Assembly (NCBI RefSeq): GCF_049243985.1
Contig: NC_135373.1
Location: 80,540,213-80,604,212, forward strand
DNA: 64,000 bases
From: Paroedura picta
Lineage: Eukaryota > Chordata > Lepidosauria > Squamata > Gekkonidae
Direction of reading: 5' to 3'
This document shows, one piece after another, positions 26,401 through 34,785 of the stretch (position 1 is its first letter; every line of letters begins with the position of its first letter). The position numbers were made by a program, and so were the translations under genes. The notes beneath the pieces are model-generated. The model saw only the letters and a list, made by a program, of their open reading frames with translations, was not told where the DNA came from and searched no databases.

Positions 26401-29400
26401 GAGACTGGCGTCCTGCAACCTCTCTGGTGCACAGTGCCACAGGGTTCCCCTCTCCAAGAAAACCCTTTCTCCTCCAAGAACCTGAAGATGAGTTGTCATT
26501 GCAGTCCCCCCTCTAAAACAGCCATTTTCCCCTTGGATCTCTATAGTCCGCAGATGACCTCCAATTCCAGGAGATTTCCAGGATGCAGCTGAAGGTTGGT
26601 GACTCCTGGGTCAGGAATGTTCTTTAAGGTTTGGAAGTGAGGCCTCAGGAGTCCAAGGTTGGACAGGAGCTTTTTCTATGTAGCTGGCCCCCAGGAAGGC
26701 CACAGTACATGTCTGAATCCTCGTGCCCCTTGTTCCCCTAGGTGCAATGGGCTTTGCCTCTAGTGCTTTGAATAAATATGACCAAAGCATTTGTCAAGAT
26801 GCAACACTTTTGCTGCTGCAGTGTTCCTGCGCTAAATAATAAGTTGATTTTAGATGTCTAGGTTGTTGGAGAGCAAGAGCATCAGCAGCATAAGTGATTG
26901 GTACCTCTGCATGATTCTCATAACGTGTAGAGACGATAGCATGTTGGAACATCATATAGGTCTGACAAGATCATTAGAAAAAGTTCTGCTCCCTTACTCT
27001 ATCATGCAAATAACTGGAGATAAAGGTTTATGCTATATTACAGGAAACATTACAGAACGTGCACTGCAATACGGACATTTAAATGACAAACCTTTTTTGT
27101 GGGATGCTATGTTTGTTACATGTCTTTTACTTAGTGTTTATCTTTTCTAGACCCTTACACTCTGTTTGGTATTTTAAACTCCATTTTCTGTTGATTTGTC
27201 TTGCTATAGGATGTTCAGAAAGATAAAGAAACACATAGTTACCTCACCAAAGAAGCAATCAAGGAAAAAGTCCAAATTTACAATTCAGATGTTACTGACA
27301 AGTTAAAGATGACCTTGGTAAGACTTGTGGGACACTTTTTTTTTAACTGAGTAATCAGAAAGGACTTATGAAGGGGCCTAGAAAATCCTTACAACATGTC
27401 TGGCATGTAAACATAGGTATGTTGCAAAGTATTCTCTCCATATTTATTTTCTTTACTAAAAATGTGAGAGTATTCAGCACAAGAGATTTTAAAAGCATCA
27501 CATAATAAACCTGAAGTGAAAGGATTTTTGTTATGGGAAGGTGCTTTCTCAGTTATAGGAATGTGGTTAATACATGCCAATGCCTTCTTAAAAGATAGCA
27601 TTATATTGCTGTAAAACAAAAACACATTAATACTGATATTTTTTCATAACAAACGCTGTATGTTCAAGAGATGTTTTGGCTTGTTCTTTACGTAGGGACT
27701 AAAATGTTTTGAATATCTTTCGGTCCATCACGTACTTCACTTATGACATTTCTGCAGTCATGTTTCTAAATGCATGGTGCTTATACCATTTTCAGAAAAT
27801 ATGTCATTCAAAATGCAATGATATAAGGGGCTTTGGTAATTTCATGATGTGTTTTATTTGTAGAACTCCAATGGGGTATACACTGGCTTTATCAAAGTTC
27901 AGATGGAATTGTGCAGGCCTATCACAGTACGGGCTTCTGTGAATCCAGGGAACCACATCATGAATGACGAGACGGCTTTTTACTTACCTAAAGGCTATAT
28001 GAATACTCTTCACATCAGCAGTGCTAATACCGTCCGTGAAGTTATCGAAGCTCTGCTAAAAAAGTTTTTGGTGGCTGATAATCCTGCTAAGTTTGCGCTG
28101 TACAAACGTTGTCACAAGGAAGATCAAGGTATGCTTTTGATCTTCTGATTGTTTGAGCTAAATGACATTGATCATGCATGCATAATGGGAAGGGTAGGTT
28201 TCAAGGGGTGACTCCATAACGCTGACTGGATTGGGGGAGAGGTGGGCATGGAAAAATCCACATGCACCTCCCTGATGTTGCACAGGGCAGCTGATAGATT
28301 GCATCAGGGAGAAGAGGTATGGAGGACCTCTTGCTTCCCCTCCCTGAGTTGTCGCCACCTTGTGCAGTGCAGGCTCAGATTGGGGAGGGGGAGCAAGGGG
28401 ACCTCTGCCTTTCCTCCGCATGTAAGCCGACAGCTGTCCCGTGCAGCATCAGGGAGGACAACAAGGAAAGGGGCGTGCCCAAACACTCCAAATGGCAGGT
28501 GCTGTGAAAAACCAAAGCCATGCAGTTCTGCACTGAACATCCTCAAAATAGACCCTGCTTCAAGAAGTGAGAACTGGATTTTTGGGGATTCCTTTGCTGC
28601 AGGGCAGGTGAGGGAGCAATTGGCATTTGTGTCTTAAAAGGCGAATTTCAGTGTGGAAATGGATAAAAAACTCAACCCTTAAAAAATGCAAATTTGATAT
28701 CCCTAGTGCAGAAATAGTCCCAGTGGCTTCATATAGATGTTAAATAGCATGGGGGATAATATGGACGGTATGGTGACCAACAGGTCACCAGGCCTGGGAC
28801 AGAGCAAGAACCCATCAACACTGACTGCAAATGTTTAATGCTATAATCTGGTATGAGAAACTTGAGTGACAGGAGATTCAAATGGAATTCTTCAGTTGAG
28901 AAAATCAATCAGGAATGGCAGTTGAGAGTTGGTAGTTAAAAACTGACAGTTGACTGGAGAGGAAGGCTAAGGGAAGGAGAATCAAGAAGGATCATCATTT
29001 ACTGCTGAGGGGAAGAGCTCTTAGAAAAGGCTTGTGTGTGATCCATATCCAGTCAGAAGGAGAGGTTTAAGAAGGATCCTGAGTTAGGGTAGTAGGATGC
29101 TTTGCCCATCCTGAGGAAAATAGCTCCTGAAAGATCGGGGTGTGGGTAAGGAAGGAAATTGGAATTTGGTTGCATGTTCTTGCCTTCTCCAACTTAAGAG
29201 TGTGTGCAATAAAAAAGTTTATGATTATGTATTTAAGCAAAGATTGCCAATAAATCTTTCACATTTTAAAGTCTAGGCTGAATAACAGAATCAGTTACTT
29301 GTTTGTGGCAATTGTTTTTATTTGTATTCAGAATTACCTTATTCCTGTTGTTCTCATAGGTTCTACATCTGATTCCAGCCTGACCATTTCCCCATATAAA

Positions 29401-31926
29401 GTTAAATAAAACAGCTTATTTTTTATTTACCATTATTTTTAGTATTTATTATGTGGTTTTTTGGCTGCTCCTCTCTGAAAAGGTCTCAGGGCATCTTAAA
29501 ATAAACCATAAAACAGTCCAATTTTAAACACATAAAGCCCATCGCCAACTCCTCCCCCCAAAATTAAATTTACAATTCACTTCAGAATCACTCCATCCGA
29601 AGATAATTCTCTAATGAGCCAAGATACAATGGTGGTGGTGTTTTATTGTCTGAACTGGCTTGGGATGGGGACACACAGCCTGGGTGCGATTCCCAGGTGT
29701 GGGTTGACCTGGGCCCATACAGATGGTAGAGATGCTACCCTTGGTCACTTGGTGGAAGAGCGTCATTTTGCAGGCCCTTCGGAACTTTGGAAGTTCTATA
29801 AGGGACTGGGTCTCTGCCAGCAGCTCATTTCTCCAGTCTGGAGGCAGGCCCCAAAAGTCGTGGCTCTCATTGAGGTCAGTCACAACTCTTTGGTGTGGGG
29901 CTCACCAGGAGCTGGGAATTTGCTGTATGAAGGCTCTTCAGGGGGCATATGCTGAGAGGTGGTCCCTCAAGTATGCAGGTCCCAGATTGTGTAAGGCCTT
30001 AAAGGTTAAAACCAACACCTTAAACCTGATCTGGAACTCAATTGACAACCAGTGCAGCTACTGGAAAACTGATTGGATGTGAGTTCTACATAGAGTCCTT
30101 GTAAGGACTTGGGCAGCTGTGTTCTGTATCAGTTGTTATTTTTTGGATCAGGGATATGGGAAAGCCCGCATAGAGCGAATTAGAGTAATCTAGCCTAGAG
30201 GTGACTCAAAATCACTCTCACTCTGATGTAGAACAAGTTTGATATATTGTTTACATTCCATGTGACCCAGCATACAAATATAATAAAATAAATAAAACGG
30301 ACAGACTTCTGAATGAGACTGCTCAATAGAGGAATGGAATCATTGTAGGAATGGAATCACTGTGACCCCTCCACCGTACCATCTTCCTGGACTAGCTTAT
30401 TGCTTGGAGGACAGAGGTGGGTTAAATTTACACCCCATCCTCATCCAGCCAAATTTTTGTAATACATAGGAGGCTGTTCATCCAGTACTAAATCACGAAT
30501 GACTGTAGTTTTTCTCTTTACTGGTTTGACATTCAGCAGCAGGATCTTAAGATCAAGGGGCCCAACCTTGACACAACCAAGGGGTTGTTTGTCGGGAGAC
30601 AGACTTGAAGAAGTGGTCAACCAGTGGCTGGTCCTCCTGTCAGAACCACCAGTCTGTATCTTAGGGGCATATCTTCTTCTACCCAGGATAAGGGAGATGG
30701 CAATTTGATCCCCAAGCGGTGCATTTGCTGGCTGTGTCCCCAGTAGGGAGGCAGCTGAAGAGTAAGATTCCTATGCTGTGCCTAATACAAGCCCTTTAGT
30801 CACCCCAGTACCTGTGGCTGTATACAGGCCCTCACCATCATGCTCTCAATAAAGAGGCAACCCCACTCCTTCAGTTCAGGCTTTATCCCAGAAGCCCTTG
30901 GAAAGATGATACACATTTTTTGGTAAGCAAGTTTCGGCAAAGAGATGGGTGATGATGGGTTTTGTTGCAGGGCAGGGGGAGGTTCACTGCTGTAATTGGA
31001 AAGACAGCATACTGAAATTAGCTCATTTCTTGTGCTGAAACAAACTTATTCCCTCCTGCAGTAATCCCATAGGGCTCCCTCCTTGTATTTGAAAACATGG
31101 AAAGGGGTAGTTTTTGTTCAGGGATGCATCCCGACTGCATCCCTTTCATCAGATCTTGGAAGTCAATCAGGATCGGCCTTGGTTAGTACTTGGATGAAAG
31201 ACCACCAAGAAAGTCCAAACTCCAAGGGGTGTTGTCATAAATTGGCTGTATTAGGCACCCCCCATACCCCCAGTATATATTTGTGGTATTTGGTTTGTAT
31301 AACAGAATTTGATTTATACAGGTGTGGTGCTTAACCATCATATTTTCATCTGGTATCCTGTGTGTATAATTAATCTTTATTTTATAATTTTCTTGTCTGC
31401 AGTTTATATGTGCAAACTTTCAGATATGGAACATCCCCTCTATTTGCGTTTGATGGCAGGTCCAAGAACAGATATGCTTAGTTTTGTTCTGCGTGAGCAT
31501 GAAACTGGAGAGGTTATGGTAAGTTGTATTCATGCTTCTAATGTGCAGAGTCCAGACTAAATGTTTTCATATACAAGGATTTTTACCCACAGAGCATAGT
31601 TTTCCTCCTCCCCAGCAGCCTGAAATGTCCCATTATGTTCTTGGGGGGGTTCCTTCTCCCCCAGGATTTCAGAGGGAATTTGAGGCTGCAATGATAGGTA
31701 TGGAAATTGTATTTTCTGGAAATTAAAATACTACTCATGAGTTACACTAATTTTTTCTACCCTTTTCTTCCTGCAGTGGGAAGCGTTTAGCCTGCCTGAA
31801 CTACATAACTTCTTGCGTATACTGGACAGAGAAGAAGATGAACAATTAGAAAACTTAAAAAGGCGCTATGCAGCATACAGAGATAGACTTGAAGAAGCCC
31901 TTAGTGGGGTTTGGCAGCCAGGTTAA
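4808..31926 (+). CDS. RASSF3: RASSF3, Ras association domain family member 3 (whole gene, five coding exons)
   Basis: Coding exons are 4808-4918, 27210-27317, 27864-28128, 31403-31518 and 31777-31926. All introns are GT-AG and the joined reading frame gives 249 residues. Residues 1-37 are the RASSF3-type start (MSSGYSSWEE, then FYFTARTSFF). Roughly 78-190 is the Ras-association domain. Residues 201-249 form the C-terminal SARAH helix (WEAFSLPELHNFLRILD onward), which in this family binds MST1/2 kinases of the Hippo pathway. The human protein, from memory, is 238 residues. The extra length is a FYLP-containing segment in exon 3 (about nine residues) plus Val-Met at the exon 4/5 junction. I chose the ATG at 4808 (A at -3) because the protein start matches the family. 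An in-frame ATG at 4790 would add six residues in a weaker context. Confidence 0.95.
5401..8227 (+). other. RASSF3 intron 1, proximal part
   Basis: Intron 1 spans 4919-27209 (22,291 bp). This first part is mostly unique-looking AT-rich sequence with a short GGTA-repeat and G-run near 6143-6165. No coding exon is recognisable. Confidence 0.5.
8228..8400 (+). mobile_element. tRNA-derived SINE (plus strand)
   Basis: The head CTCAGAGGTAGAACATCTGC is an A-box-like tRNA start, followed by a degenerate B box (AGCTCAATCCC). The body has TTAAAAGGACCAGGTAGTA and the end ACTAACCTTGATATAC. This is the layout of widespread squamate tRNA SINEs. It is too degenerate to be a working tRNA. Confidence 0.7.
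8401..9589 (+). other. RASSF3 intron 1 sequence
   Basis: No gene is seen. A GC-richer patch at about 8950-9300 (pyrimidine-rich, ending near GAATGCAATGGGC) looks like an old repeat fragment that I cannot classify. The rest is AT-rich. Confidence 0.4.
9590..10190 (+). mobile_element. BovB (RTE clade) LINE, 3' end fragment
   Basis: The translation matches the C-terminal part of BovB reverse transcriptase: FLGSKITADGDC, LLLGRKAMANLDSILK, MYGCESWTVRKAE, FELWC, then LEKSLMLGAIEGKRRRGRR. In-frame stops follow FELWC (TAG) and break the later RWLDG block, so it is dead. The 3' end is GACTTCGCACCTAACAAC followed by a short CAA-rich tail. 5' truncation is typical of LINE insertions. Related copies are at 43571 and 60190. 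Confidence 0.9.
10191..12690 (+). other. RASSF3 intron 1, unassigned
   Basis: I see no gene or confidently named repeat here. A pyrimidine-rich stretch at about 10260-10330 and the region 10580-11480 could derive from an old retroelement, but no diagnostic motif is visible. Confidence 0.35.
12700..13470 (-). mobile_element. Old L2-like LINE fragment, minus strand
   Basis: Read as antisense, the order of blocks follows the L2 C-terminal region seen in the other copies: a frame like 'AAGGTTAAAACC...CAGTGCAG' followed by 'TTACAGTAATCTA'. Here these appear as TTGACCCTGGAAACAAGCAG, CAACCAGTGCAG and ATTACAGTAATCTAAG. Divergence is high, so this is an older family than the plus-strand copies. Confidence 0.55.
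13519..14151 (+). mobile_element. hAT-like nonautonomous DNA transposon, degraded
   Basis: The left end reads CAGGCTTTCTCAACCAG, of the CAG-start type common in hAT elements, and the body contains GGAAGGGTTTCACTGA and ATGACCACATATGGTC. The right side has GAAGAATGCTTGAGGGG and TTTCTTAGTGGTAGAAA, which pair in family terms with the left end. A possible left target copy is CACTAGGG; the right one is decayed. A related right end lies at about 25950-26012. Confidence 0.55.
14735..14880 (+). repeat. Interspersed repeat fragment, unclassified
   Basis: Blocks such as CTTGGAGAAAATGGC, TTTGAATGGTGGACTCTGTG and CAATCTCCAGGAATTCCC match a common squamate repeat. Related reverse copies lie at about 25790-25925 and 26230-26620 in this window. 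I cannot assign a class. Confidence 0.45.
14881..17035 (+). other. RASSF3 intron 1, AT-rich spacer
   Basis: No gene is seen. The stretch contains an exact 21-bp tandem duplication at 16300-16341 and scattered TTTATT-rich fragments near 15290-15330 that may be old LINE tails. The short open frames have no family resemblance. Confidence 0.45.
16300..16341. repeat. Exact 21-bp tandem duplication
   Basis: The 21-base unit beginning TGTTCTTTGTCTTC and ending TTATTAT occurs twice in a row with no mismatch, which suggests a recent slippage or duplication event. Confidence 0.9.
17036..17262 (-). mobile_element. tRNA-derived SINE with L2-like tail
   Basis: In reverse orientation the element shows GAGGAAGAGCTGATTTGTTA (tail side), CCACAACAGACCTTG, a GGTCACCTAGCTGGCTG block, and a decayed head with the A and B boxes near 17215-17255. 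It is the same family as the copies at 1735, 25272 and 51171. Confidence 0.78.
17450..18300 (+). mobile_element. DIRS-like retroelement fossil (tyrosine recombinase region)
   Basis: The plus-strand translation resembles the tyrosine-recombinase part of vertebrate DIRS1-like elements: KPPFDPFKSPESK, then TSARRISEFGTL, later ELQLGPPFIHVRDT-like spacing in neighbouring frames. It is an old, incomplete copy broken in several places. Neither gag nor a clear reverse transcriptase is recognisable nearby, and its ends cannot be placed. It sits directly upstream of the long L2 copy. Confidence 0.6.
18850..20985 (+). mobile_element. L2-clade LINE, 5' truncated, with a 598-codon open reverse-transcriptase frame
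   Basis: One open frame runs 18864-20660 without a stop. It covers the reverse transcriptase and C-terminal region: LLDLSAAFDVVDHELL (motif A, AFD near residue 239), GVLQGAIFSPTLFNI (motif B), YADDTQLYF (motif C, YADD near residue 324), then the L2 C-terminal block LAPTWWNELPEELRALRDL. The endonuclease is missing, so it cannot move by itself. Compared with the copies at 39973 and 44962, about nine codons are missing between RFKV and GLGPVYLRD. The 3' end has the L2 signature CCGCCCTGAGACC and a TAA-rich tail. The long open frame suggests a fairly young insertion. Confidence 0.93.
20995..21230 (-). mobile_element. Probable old L2/CR1-like LINE fragment, minus strand
   Basis: Antisense blocks such as GGGGAAGTGCATTCCAAAGC, GGTTCTAATGAGAGC and CCAGGCCATTTAGAG resemble the decayed antisense L2 copies elsewhere in the window. 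The match is weak and the borders are uncertain. Confidence 0.35.
21231..23640 (+). other. RASSF3 intron 1, unassigned
   Basis: I find no coding exon here. Part of 21570-21930 may continue the antisense LINE fragment. The rest is AT-rich with no clear structure. Confidence 0.4.
23756..24990. repeat. Two-copy tandem repeat of about 360 bp, first copy split by an L2 insertion
   Basis: The blocks GGCCCTCAGC.AGGAATGGCCC, GGGAGGGA.CTCTCAGC and AGGAAGGGCTA occur at 23763-23840 and again at 24629-24710. The following block (GTTTCAGAAGTTTGCTGG, CAGCCTCTGCATG-like, CAGGAAAAGCCTCT, TTTACTCATGAGTAAGT) occurs at 24355-24597 and again at 24740-24990. The two copies are in the same order and orientation. 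An L2 3' end (23847-24319) interrupts copy 1. The class of the unit is unknown. Confidence 0.75.
23847..24319 (+). mobile_element. L2-clade LINE, 3' end fragment
   Basis: The sequence matches the end of the L2 frame (GGCCTCAACCAGGGCCAGGG, GTCCTGGCCCCAACTTGGTG, GACGGAGCTCTTCCGCCAGG) with a small internal repetition of GCAGGGCCTGTAAG. The 3' UTR ends GAGCCTTCGGGG...GAATATAAATAC with a CAA/TAA repeat tail. Flanking AATAAGGAG and AAAAGGAG look like the target duplication. Confidence 0.88.
25272..25510 (-). mobile_element. tRNA-derived SINE with L2-like tail
   Basis: Reverse-oriented copy with AGAAGAAGAGTTGAGTTTTA (tail), CTTACAACAGACATCCTGTG, CTGCTTGGTGAGAACAGTTT and a head with AACCACTACACAAAG. 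It is diverged but full length relative to the copy at 51171. Confidence 0.78.
26230..26620 (-). repeat. Interspersed repeat, unclassified
   Basis: Related blocks (TCTGTTGCCTGGAAATAACC, CAATTCCAGGAGATTTCCAG, GGTTGGTGACTCCTGG) are shared, in reverse, with the fragment at 14735-14880. An apparent internal duplication of the GAGTAAATC motif lies near 26374-26398. I cannot name the family. Confidence 0.4.
26621..27209 (+). other. End of RASSF3 intron 1
   Basis: Unique-looking AT-rich sequence precedes exon 2. It ends with a TTTGTCTTGCTATAG acceptor. A 98-codon open frame at 26854 has no recognisable domain and is not called as a gene. Confidence 0.5.
27210..27317 (+). CDS. RASSF3: RASSF3 coding exon 2
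   Basis: The exon has 36 codons (residues 38-73) with phase 0 at both ends, between a TATAG acceptor and the donor TTG|GTAAGA. The translation begins DVQKDKETHSYLTKEAIKEK and ends in TDKLKMTL, close to the mammalian exon. Confidence 0.94.
27864..28128 (+). CDS. RASSF3: RASSF3 coding exon 3 (first half of RA domain)
   Basis: Residues 74-161 start NSNGVYTGFIKVQMELC and end at KRCHKEDQ, with one base left over before the donor (CAAG|GTATGC). The middle of the exon carries ETAFYLPKGYMNTLH. That resembles the FYLP block of RASSF1 and RASSF5 and is, from memory, replaced by a shorter Ser/Pro-rich stretch in human RASSF3. Confidence 0.94.
29405..30250 (-). mobile_element. L2-clade LINE fragment, minus strand
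   Basis: On the minus strand the short frame LPPDWRNELLAETQSLIELPKF (in pieces) corresponds to the L2 block around WWNELPEELR and FRRACK. Further 5' on that strand, AAGGCCTTAAAGGTTAAAACC, CAACCAGTGCAGCTA and GAGTAATCTAGCCTAGAGG are the reverse complement of conserved L2 sequence. A TAAATA-rich tail at 29405-29450 marks the 3' end. The frame is broken, so it is older than the plus-strand copies. Confidence 0.75.
31117..31262 (+). mobile_element. 5S rRNA-derived SINE
   Basis: The core CATCAGATCTTGGAAG, CAGGATCGGCCTTGG and TTAGTACTTGGATGAAAGACC aligns with the internal promoter half of vertebrate 5S rRNA (TTAGTACTTGGATGGGAGACC). It continues to a GGTGTTGT block equal to the 5S 3' end. Substitutions across the promoter and a non-5S leader show that it is a retroposed copy. 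5S-derived SINEs are known in squamates. It sits 140 bp upstream of RASSF3 exon 4. Confidence 0.75.
31403..31518 (+). CDS. RASSF3: RASSF3 coding exon 4 (second half of RA domain)
   Basis: The exon completes Val162 with the base carried over and continues YMCKLSDMEHPLYLRL to HETGEVM (residue 200). The donor ATG|GTAAGT at 31519 is near perfect. A second, weaker in-frame donor, GAG|GTTATG, lies six bases upstream and would drop Val-Met. Confidence 0.92.
31777..31926 (+). CDS. RASSF3: RASSF3 coding exon 5 (SARAH domain) and stop
   Basis: The exon follows a pyrimidine-rich tract and CTGCAG acceptor. It encodes residues 201-249, a charged amphipathic helix typical of SARAH domains, and ends VWQPG followed by TAA. 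Confidence 0.95.
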   Translation, partial: WEAFSLPELHNFLRILDREEDEQLENLKRRYAAYRDRLEEALSGVWQPG

Positions 31927-34785
31927 AATGGGGACAAAGAACAGTCAGGGAAAATTGCATTACCAAATACTGTGTAACATGCCAAACATAGTATACATTC
32001 AGCAAGGGTGGTTTTCTCTTTAAAACACATGCAACCGAGAAAACTTTTCCAAAAGAGTCCCAGGAATCACATTGTTATCTTGCATGTAGACACAGAGTAG
32101 TAACAGCATGTATTACTTGCAGATCTTTCTCTTGTGTTCTTTGTGTCTTTCCTAGGTTTCTTTGCACTCACTGTGATTGGTATGATGTGTCTTTAAAAAC
32201 AGACACCATGAAATAGACATTATTTGCTTTAATATTAATTTGTGGCTGTTGAAAAAAAATTGTGGGTAAATTGAGTTATGTTTCTATAAATCAAAGCTTA
32301 ATTTTGATCAAGAAGTGCTATTATAGATCCAGATTTCTATTTGTAAAGAAATCATTTTTTTGTAAGGAACTGTAAATGGTTCCAAATATTGTGCAGTTTT
32401 TAAAGCAAATGTTACTGGAGAAGTCAGAAAGGAAGCTGTAAAGAAGGTAAAAGGTAGAGAAAAAGAAATAGAAGAGTGAGACAGGTGAGCTTGGAAGTAT
32501 ATTTTTGTGTTTGAAAGAAGGTGGGGAGTTTAGAGTTACTGAAATTAATATATTCAAGGATGGTTTTGAGATGAGGTTTACTGTTGTGGAAACTAAATGC
32601 ATAAGTGGAAAGAGGATATAATTGCTACTTGGAAAAAAGTGATGCAGGCACTCTTGGGTTCCAGTCTACTATGAGCTTTAGGATCTGCGAAGTACTTGGC
32701 TGAGGCTTTCATGAGTAAAACATCAGCATTAAAGAAATAATCCAGAATTTGTAATTCATCAATTATCTGAAGGGGCAGTAGAATTGTTCTGGGCATATAA
32801 AGTAAGTAATGTCTCTTATTTCTGAAAATCAGTGGGTTGAATATAGAGCTCCAAGGGCATGAGGATTGTGGATATTTTCCTTGTACTCTTCCTCCCAGCT
32901 GTCCTAATCCTGGAAAAAATCACCTTCATGAGCATAGAGCTTCGCAGACAGAAGAAGTTGGAGGGACAGTTTTGTCCCCATCCCTTCTTCAGTAGAGCCT
33001 GTCTCCTGCCCATGAAATCAACCCAGCTGGGATGAGACTGTAGAGGTAGTGCCTTCTGCTGACGGATTACTGGATTTAGACCCCTTTATGTGCTCTTAAG
33101 TAGGCTGGGATGTCTACAGTTTGTGGTTAATGAGTATAAATACTTCACAAGATGACTATGGTTCTGTATACTGTTCAATCTAATGCAAGCTTAAATAATT
33201 AGAGGAAGAAAATGTAGCCTATGATGGGTAATATATTATTATTTAAATGAAACCAAAGATATGGTGTGCAATACAAATTTTCTATGTAGCTGTATGAAAA
33301 TGTGTTCTAAGCATTCTTGTATTTTCAGCCACCTCAGGAAAACTTTAGTGTTTTGGGGTGTTGTTCCCTCCCAATCATGAGCAGCAATTGTTTTCCTTCT
33401 AGTTATTTGGCCAATATTTTTGGAACTTGCCTGCTACTTTGGTGTCACCTACTGGGTAATATATGTAACACCAAGAAATACTTTTGGGAAATGTGCCTTC
33501 ATTTTAAAACATTGCTGCTTCTGCCCCTCCTTCTCCAAAAGAAACACACCAAGATTTGTAATTCTAATGCTTATTAGATATGAGCAAAGACAATCTTGAT
33601 ATTTGAAGCACTAAGAGTACAGTTAATAATCATATTCTCATTACCACTTTTTATTTCCCCTGTAACATAGCAGCATTGCATTTTCATGGTGGTAGAGTAG
33701 TTAGACTGTTCCCTACAAGTACTATGGCATAATGGTAAACCAGTTTAGGTTACTGTTCCTCTGTTGTGGTGGCAAACAGCCTTGCCCTGAAAGCAGCTAC
33801 TTTGTACTGCACCTACTTGTGTGCATAAAGTGGGTGCCAGAGTGCCTCCACCTGATATTCAGCCACACAGTTGTGTATTTCCTGAGAAGTTGTGCATTTT
33901 AAACATTGCTTTAGGTAAAGGCTTTTTGACATTGAACAGGTCAGAACTGGTACTATCATTTAATTGTAAACATGGAGAAAAGTCATTGTTTGCAGTTAAA
34001 TATCAAACATTTGTTGTTCAGAATTTCTGTTTGAGTCCAGAAAGGGCAATTTTGAAGTATGTGAATCTTAATGTTTTTACTTGAACTTTCATGTTTCTTT
34101 ATTCAAAGTCTTTTATTGATGCCTTCTGCACTACAGGTTTAAGGAAAATGATTTGTTCAGACATCCTTAGAATTTTAAAAAAACACCTGTGTAAACACTG
34201 GCTACTTCAGCTTTTAATTTAAAAGAATGGGGGCAGTAATGACACAACGTATTTGTTTTTAATTTCCTAGTATTGATCTTTCAGAGATGTGTTGCAAAGT
34301 CTATATGTTGTTTGTTTAGGGGTACCTGAACAAAACAAAAGAAATGAAGACCATGTAGGGAACACTGAAAACTTAAAAAAGAGAAACTGTACTATTTATT
34401 ATTTTGAAAAGCTATTCTTTTTATAGGGAAGATTTGATTCCCTTCAAAGATGTTATTAAAATTGTGGTTCCATCATTAAAGCTACAATTACTGTTCATTT
34501 TCTACTGCTGAATTATTGAATATTTACCTAGCAACAATTATAGTAGTGATACAATGATGATTTCATGTGACATCAGGTTGTATGTATATACTGCATATGA
34601 TCAATATTTTCATTCCCAGCAGTACTGATGTTCTGTTGTAGATAACTGGGTGCCTCAGTTCTTTACTGGGTGCTTGTTAGTAAATGCATCAGGCAAGTTC
34701 TAGGCCTCTACATGTAGACTTCCATTTAGTATATTCCACACATCAAAGAGCTGCATCAGAATAAATGCCTACACAGTAACTGGAA
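31927..34785 (+). other. RASSF3: RASSF3 3' UTR (end inferred)
   Basis: AT-rich sequence with no repeat that I recognise follows the stop. ATTAAA hexamers occur near 34455 and 34475, and AATAAA lies at 34760-34765, the best candidate polyadenylation signal. The inferred UTR of about 2.8 kb is similar in scale to the long mammalian one. The end is a guess from the hexamer alone. Confidence 0.5.

Larger units (their letters stand above)
28129..31402 (+). other. RASSF3 intron 3
   Basis: The intron holds a GC-rich patch at about 28170-28510 that I cannot classify, a minus-strand L2 copy (29405-30250), an unassigned stretch at 30260-31080 that looks repeat-like, and a 5S-derived SINE (31117-31262). 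The ends are GTATGC and GTCTGCAG. Introns 2 (27318-27863) and 4 (31519-31776) are short and hold nothing notable. Confidence 0.6.

Noticed and set aside
26854-27150. 98-codon open frame before RASSF3 exon 2
   Set aside because: No domain, no family resemblance and no splice-site support.
31140-31240. A functional 5S rRNA gene
   Set aside because: Substitutions occur throughout, the 5' third does not match, and it is a single copy inside an intron.
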